Shown here: positions 61,739-64,000 of the stretch, one piece after another
How positions within the stretch are numbered: the first letter of the stretch is position 1
Layout of the letters: the number at the start of each line of letters is the position of its first letter
NCBI RefSeq assembly: GCF_022179185.1
Contig: NZ_BPQJ01000019.1
Span: 1-64,000, forward strand
Direction of reading: 5' to 3'
Source: Methylobacterium frigidaeris
Lineage (GTDB): Bacteria; Pseudomonadota; Alphaproteobacteria; Rhizobiales; Beijerinckiaceae
DNA: 64,000 bases
The notes under the pieces: model-generated
The model's input: only the letters and a program-made list of their open reading frames with translations
Told to the model about the DNA's origin: nothing
The model's database searches: none
Position numbers and translations under genes: made by a program

Positions 61739-62971
61739 ATGATCATCCGCCAGTTCCTGCTCTGGACGCAGCACGAATCCGCCGGGCGCCGGGCCGAGGC
61801 GGCCTCGTCGCTCGCACGGGCCTATCTCTACGCCAAGCTCGACCCCGCGGCGCGGTGGGAGGCGAAGACCGCCATCACGGCGCTCCTCGACGATCCCTCG
61901 CCCCTGGTGCGGCGGGCACTGGCCGAGGCCTGCGCCAACGCGGCGGAGGCGCCCCGGACCCTGGTGGTGGCGCTCGCCCAGGACCAGGCGGAGATCGCCG
62001 GGCTGGTGCTGGCGCGCTCGCCGGTCCTGTCGGATGCCGACCTCGTCGATTGTGCCGCCGTCGGTGACGAGGCGGGCCGGATCGCCATCGCGGGGAGGCC
62101 CGCCCTCTCGGCCATGCTGTGCGGGGCGCTCGCCGAGATCGCCGGCGCGGCGGCCCTGCGGGCGCTCGCCGCCAATCCGGGCGCCGAGATCACCCGCGGC
62201 AGCTTCCTGCGGATGGTCGAGCGCCACGGCGACGACGCCCGCTTGCGCGAGGCCCTGCTCGCCCGGGCCGACCTGCCCGTCGACGTACGCCAGGCGGTGA
62301 CCGCCCGCCTCGCCAGCGCGCTGTCGGCCTTCGTGAGCGGCTGCGGCTGGCTCTCCCGCGAGCGCAGCGAGCGGGTGACCCGGGAGGCGCGGGAGCGCGC
62401 GACACTGGGCCTCGCCGAAGGCTCGGACCGGGCCGACCTGCGCCGCCTCGTCGCGTATCTGCGCGGCGCCGGCCAGCTCACCCCCGGGCTGATCCTGCGG
62501 GCGATGCTGTCGGGCCGGATGGCCTTCACCGAGGCGGCGCTGACCGACCTCTCGGGCCTGGCCGCCGAGCGGGTGGCGGGGCTGCTGCACGATCCCCGCG
62601 GCAGCGGCATGGCGGCGCTCTACCGCCGGGCTGGCCTGCCGCCCGCCCTCGAACCCGCCTTCGCGGCGGCGATGTCCGCCTGGCACGAGGAGGCGAGCGG
62701 CCTGCGCGAGAGCAGCGGTCCGGGCCTGTCGCGGCGGATGATCGAGCGGGCGGTGACCGCCTGCGAGCGGCTGCCCTTCGCCGATGCCCACGCCATCGTC
62801 GCCCTGCTCAACCGCTTCGACGCCGAGGCGGCCCGCGACGAGGCCCGGTTGCTCGCCCGTGCCCTGGTGAGCGAGGCCGCGACCGACCCGGTGATCGACA
62901 CCGCGCCGGAGACGATCCCCGCCGGCCTGATGGACAGCTACCGCCGCGACCGGCCGCGCCTCGCGGCCTGA
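61739..62971 (+). CDS. DUF2336 protein
   Basis: This 410-residue helical protein has the DUF2336 pattern: LARAYLYAKLDPAARWEAKTAITALLDDPSPLVRRALAEA split, VLARSPVLSDADLVDCAAVG, ...ITRGSFLRMVERHGDDARLREALLAR, and GSGMAALYRRAGLP. HEAT-like repeats are likely. Function not known. It lies 23 bp after the transglycosylase gene, in the same direction. Confidence 0.88.
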   Translation: MIIRQFLLWTQHESAGRRAEAASSLARAYLYAKLDPAARWEAKTAITALLDDPSPLVRRALAEACANAAEAPRTLVVALAQDQAEIAGLVLARSPVLSDADLVDCAAVGDEAGRIAIAGRPALSAMLCGALAEIAGAAALRALAANPGAEITRGSFLRMVERHGDDARLREALLARADLPVDVRQAVTARLASALSAFVSGCGWLSRERSERVTREARERATLGLAEGSDRADLRRLVAYLRGAGQLTPGLILRAMLSGRMAFTEAALTDLSGLAAERVAGLLHDPRGSGMAALYRRAGLPPALEPAFAAAMSAWHEEASGLRESSGPGLSRRMIERAVTACERLPFADAHAIVALLNRFDAEAARDEARLLARALVSEAATDPVIDTAPETIPAGLMDSYRRDRPRLAA

Positions 62972-62993
62972 CGCTGGCCCGCAGCCGGACGCG

Positions 62994-63110
62994 TCAGCGC
63001 CCGGCCGCCCGCCGGTCGGCGCACATCACCGCCGCGGCGAGATAGCCGGCCAGCGAGACGATCACGGCTTGGGGGTAGATCGGTCGAACGAAATGGGCGG
63101 AGACGCTCAT
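62994..63110 (-). CDS. Thirty-eight-residue membrane-associated protein
   Basis: The ATG at 63110 follows a GGGAGGAATCG ribosome site; the 38-residue product has one hydrophobic segment (YPQAVIVSLAGYLAAAVMCA) and a basic end. It is convergent with the DUF2336 gene (23 bp apart). The combination of strong ribosome site and single membrane helix is typical of real small membrane proteins. Confidence 0.62.
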   Translation of the reverse strand: MSVSAHFVRPIYPQAVIVSLAGYLAAAVMCADRRAAGR

Positions 63111-63146
63111 CGATTCCTCCCGATTCGGGTGTTGCATCTTGCTTAC

Positions 63147-63190
63147 GATGCCGGGCGGCAACCGGACAAGCGCCCGGCATCGGGATTTTT
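63147..63190 (+). terminator. Hairpin with U-run
   Basis: GATGCCGGGCG (63147-63157) and CGCCCGGCATC (63171-63181) form an 11-bp stem, followed after GGGA by five T. It may stop leftover rightward transcription from the DUF2336 gene region. In the other direction there is no U-run. Confidence 0.55.
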
Positions 63191-63347
63191 ATCCTCGGAT
63201 CGCCGGATTAAACTCCGGGTGGTCTTTCGTGGTCGCGGTATGGCGGGCGGCCCTCTTGCGCCGGGTGCGCTCCTTCATGGCGGGATGTCGTCTCATCATG
63301 CTGCGCTCTTCCGCGCCGCCATAGATTACGGTTACTTCGCCGATCAT
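63189..63347 (-). CDS. Possible small basic protein after bioB
   Basis: A 52-residue frame starts at ATG 63347 after an AAGGGAAG ribosome site, 37 bp downstream of bioB. It has MIGEVTVIYGGAEERS followed by a basic stretch (HPAMKERTRRKRAARHTATT). It is less GC-rich than its neighbours. No family; moderate evidence only. Confidence 0.4.
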   Translation of the reverse strand: MIGEVTVIYGGAEERSMMRRHPAMKERTRRKRAARHTATTKDHPEFNPAIRG

Positions 63348-63384
63348 GACTTCCCTTGCCGCAACGGCATCGACCGTCCGGCCT

Positions 63385-64000
63385 TCAGGGTGGGGCGTGG
63401 CCGGTGCCGGCGGATTGCCGCGGCGCGAGCGCGGCGAAGAGGGCCTCATCGTCGTCGTGCTCGGCATTCGGCGTCGTCAGCAGGGTGTCGCCGGCGAAGA
63501 CCGAGTTCGCTCCGGCGAGGAAGCACAGGATCTGCGCCTCCCGCCCGAGCTGCGCCCGGCCGGCCGATAGGCGCAGGATCGAGGTTGGCAGGACGAGGCG
63601 CGCCGTCGCCACCATGCGGACGAGGTCGAGGGGATCGATGCGGGGCTGGTCGGCGAGCGGCGTGCCCTCCACCGGCACCAGGGCGTTGATCGGCACGCTC
63701 TCGGGGTGCGGTGCCAGTCCCGCCAGCACCTGCAGCAGGCCGGCCCGGTCCGTCATCGCCTCGCCCATGCCGACGATGCCGCCGCAGCACAGGCCGATGC
63801 CGGCCTCCCGCACCGTCGCCAGGGTATCGAGCCGGTCCTGATAGCGGCGGGTGGTCACGATCCGGTCGTAGAAGTCAGGGCCGGTATCGAGGTTGTGGTT
63901 GTAGGCGGTCAGCCCGGCCGCGGCGAGGCGCGCGGCCTGGTGGGCCTTCAGCATGCCGAGGGTGACGCAGGCTTCCATGCCGAGGGCGCGCACCCCCTCG
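63385..64000 (-). CDS. bioB: Biotin synthase, 5' part outside window
   Basis: The visible ~204 residues are the C-terminal two thirds of BioB: RALGMEACVTLGMLKAHQAARLAAAGLTAYNHNLDT split, YDRIVTTRRYQDRLDTL, GIGLCCGGIVGMGE, VPINALVPVEGTPLAD and LRLSAGRAQLGREAQILCFLAGANSVFAGDTLLTTPN, with the YNHNLDT and SAGR signatures. The radical-SAM CxxxCxxC lies beyond the edge. The reading frame is open to position 64000. Confidence 0.93.
   Translation of the reverse strand, partial: EGVRALGMEACVTLGMLKAHQAARLAAAGLTAYNHNLDTGPDFYDRIVTTRRYQDRLDTLATVREAGIGLCCGGIVGMGEAMTDRAGLLQVLAGLAPHPESVPINALVPVEGTPLADQPRIDPLDLVRMVATARLVLPTSILRLSAGRAQLGREAQILCFLAGANSVFAGDTLLTTPNAEHDDDEALFAALAPRQSAGTGHAPP

Overview
The window is high-GC DNA from an alphaproteobacterium, most likely Methylobacterium or a close relative. 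The clues are GC-rich codon use, the host gene order hisI-folE, iscU-like scaffold, yidD, thrS, and a DUF2336 gene. These are pattern-recognition calls; no database search was run.

About two thirds of the window (position 1 to about 43.1 kb) is one prophage that runs off the left edge. Its tyrosine integrase (41835-42923, minus) lies beside the 5' end of dusA (43054-44088), a known prophage integration hotspot, so the right attachment junction lies inside the first ~25 codons of dusA. The left junction, the end of a tail-fibre gene and probably the lysis genes are outside the window. The phage is a contractile-tailed (myovirus-type) virus with a DUF3383 tail sheath and a compact baseplate of the type seen in Pam3-like phages (Dit-like protein, plug, hub, spike, gp25/W, J, DUF2612). 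Almost all genes from 33.7 kb down to position 1 are on the minus strand and are joined by ATGA, GTGA or TGATG overlaps. In transcription order they are small early genes and replication-type proteins, a cysteine-less MucR/Ros regulator, a NusG paralogue, terminase, portal, head, neck, sheath, tube, a frameshifted tail chaperone, tape measure, baseplate and fibres.

Control region (33.6-36.2 kb): a self-cleaving S24/C1-type repressor (34951-35718) is read rightward. Three copies of the 16-bp palindrome CCGGT-N6-ACCGG fit as its operators. Two (36080-36095, 36108-36123) cover the -35 and -10 of a rightward early promoter, and one (34876-34891) lies in front of a leftward two-gene unit. The rightward early operon (36165-41850) holds small membrane proteins, a coiled-coil protein, a probable single-strand annealing protein, an HNH protein, an ASCH-like protein, zinc-ribbon proteins and a PrtN-family activator. 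Two genes on the opposite strand to their surroundings (11506-11895 and 33925-34407) look like cargo ('moron') genes. Several phage proteins carry Sec-type signal peptides, including one with 55 uninterrupted collagen triplets.

Host part (43.05-64 kb): dusA; glgX; an acyl-CoA synthetase; the hisI-folE pair; an IscU-like scaffold lacking its third cysteine, with yidD; thrS; three Tad-type pilus/pseudopilin genes; a secreted beta-domain protein with a large YfhO-type membrane protein; a nitroreductase; a flavin reductase; a broken ParD-like antitoxin remnant; a lytic transglycosylase; a DUF2336 protein; two very small ORFs; and the C-terminal part of bioB at the right edge.
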